Positions 5,758-5,770 of a stretch of DNA of 5,770 bases are shown in pieces. The notes under the pieces are model-generated. The model saw only the letters and a list, made by a program, of their open reading frames with translations. It searched no databases and had not been told where the DNA came from. Numbering within the stretch: the stretch's first letter is position 1; each line of letters starts with the position of its first letter. The DNA is from Chloroflexota bacterium. Lineage in GTDB: Bacteria > Chloroflexota > UBA5177 > JANWHV01. The stretch is taken from contig JANWHV010000038.1 of assembly GCA_025450255.1 (NCBI GenBank), positions 1 through 5,770 of the forward strand, written 5' to 3'. A program made the translations under genes and the position numbers.

Positions 5758-5770
5758 GGTGATTGTGGCG

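Larger units (their letters stand above)
5144..5770. other. Region without a confident gene
   Basis: Holds the two inverted repeats noted above and two weak open frames. On the plus strand 5346-5669 is open for 107 codons, with TTG 5430 preceded by GAGG at five bases. On the minus strand ATG 5358 to TAG 5212 would give 48 very basic residues ending FAKVLRIRRANTTGR. Neither product is recognisable and they overlap in part, so at most one is likely real; both could be decayed remnants. A GAAGGTCA direct repeat occurs at 5432 and 5453. No tRNA or transposase was recognised. Confidence 0.45.

Noticed and set aside
1..5770. CRISPR array, tRNA/rRNA, insertion sequence or toxin-antitoxin pair
   Set aside because: No regularly spaced repeats, no tRNA-like cloverleaf, no transposase motifs and no recognisable toxin or antitoxin were seen on either strand.

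Overview
The window is a GC-rich bacterial chromosome fragment. Composition, Shine-Dalgarno sites and protein families fit a proteobacterium, but nothing fixes the genus. It holds five protein genes, mostly single units on alternating strands rather than one operon. No tRNA, rRNA, CRISPR array, insertion sequence or complete mobile element was recognised.

Layout. (1) Positions 1-991, minus strand: the 5' part of a long gene that runs off the left edge. It has no ATG in its first 140 codons, so it is easy to miss, but the frame is open from 1136 to the edge. The product is unidentified; a weak resemblance to a metallopeptidase-like fold without its metal-binding histidines is offered only as a hypothesis. 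(2) 992-1172: divergent control region with a palindromic -10-like element and an extended -10. (3) 1173-1826, plus: a bacterial PPP-type metallophosphoesterase with all catalytic motifs. (4) 1823-1987, minus: a 54-residue small membrane protein with a good ribosome binding site, overlapping the phosphatase gene tail to tail by four bases. (5) 1988-2118: second divergent region, with a strong GC hairpin beside the small gene's ribosome binding site. (6) 2119-3291, plus: a fold-type I PLP aminotransferase of the COG0436 / kynurenine-methionine aminotransferase type. (7) 3292-3418: short convergent gap without a convincing terminator. (8) 3419-5131, minus: a polytopic GT-C-like membrane protein, probably a lipid-sugar-dependent glycosyltransferase. 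(9) 5132-5770: mostly non-coding, with inverted repeats upstream of the membrane protein, two weak open frames, and at the right edge a consensus -10 followed by a hairpin that probably lead into a gene beyond the window.

Functionally the genes do not form an obvious pathway: a phosphatase, a small membrane protein, an amino-acid transaminase and an envelope glycosyltransferase candidate. Base composition differs between them (hand counts of 60-base lines: about 67-70% GC in the left gene, 52-55% in the phosphatase, 63-67% in the aminotransferase, 55-57% in the GT-C gene), which suggests a mosaic accessory stretch. I did not find strong evidence for a new multi-gene system. The best leads are the hidden left-edge gene and the overlapping phosphatase / small membrane protein pair.
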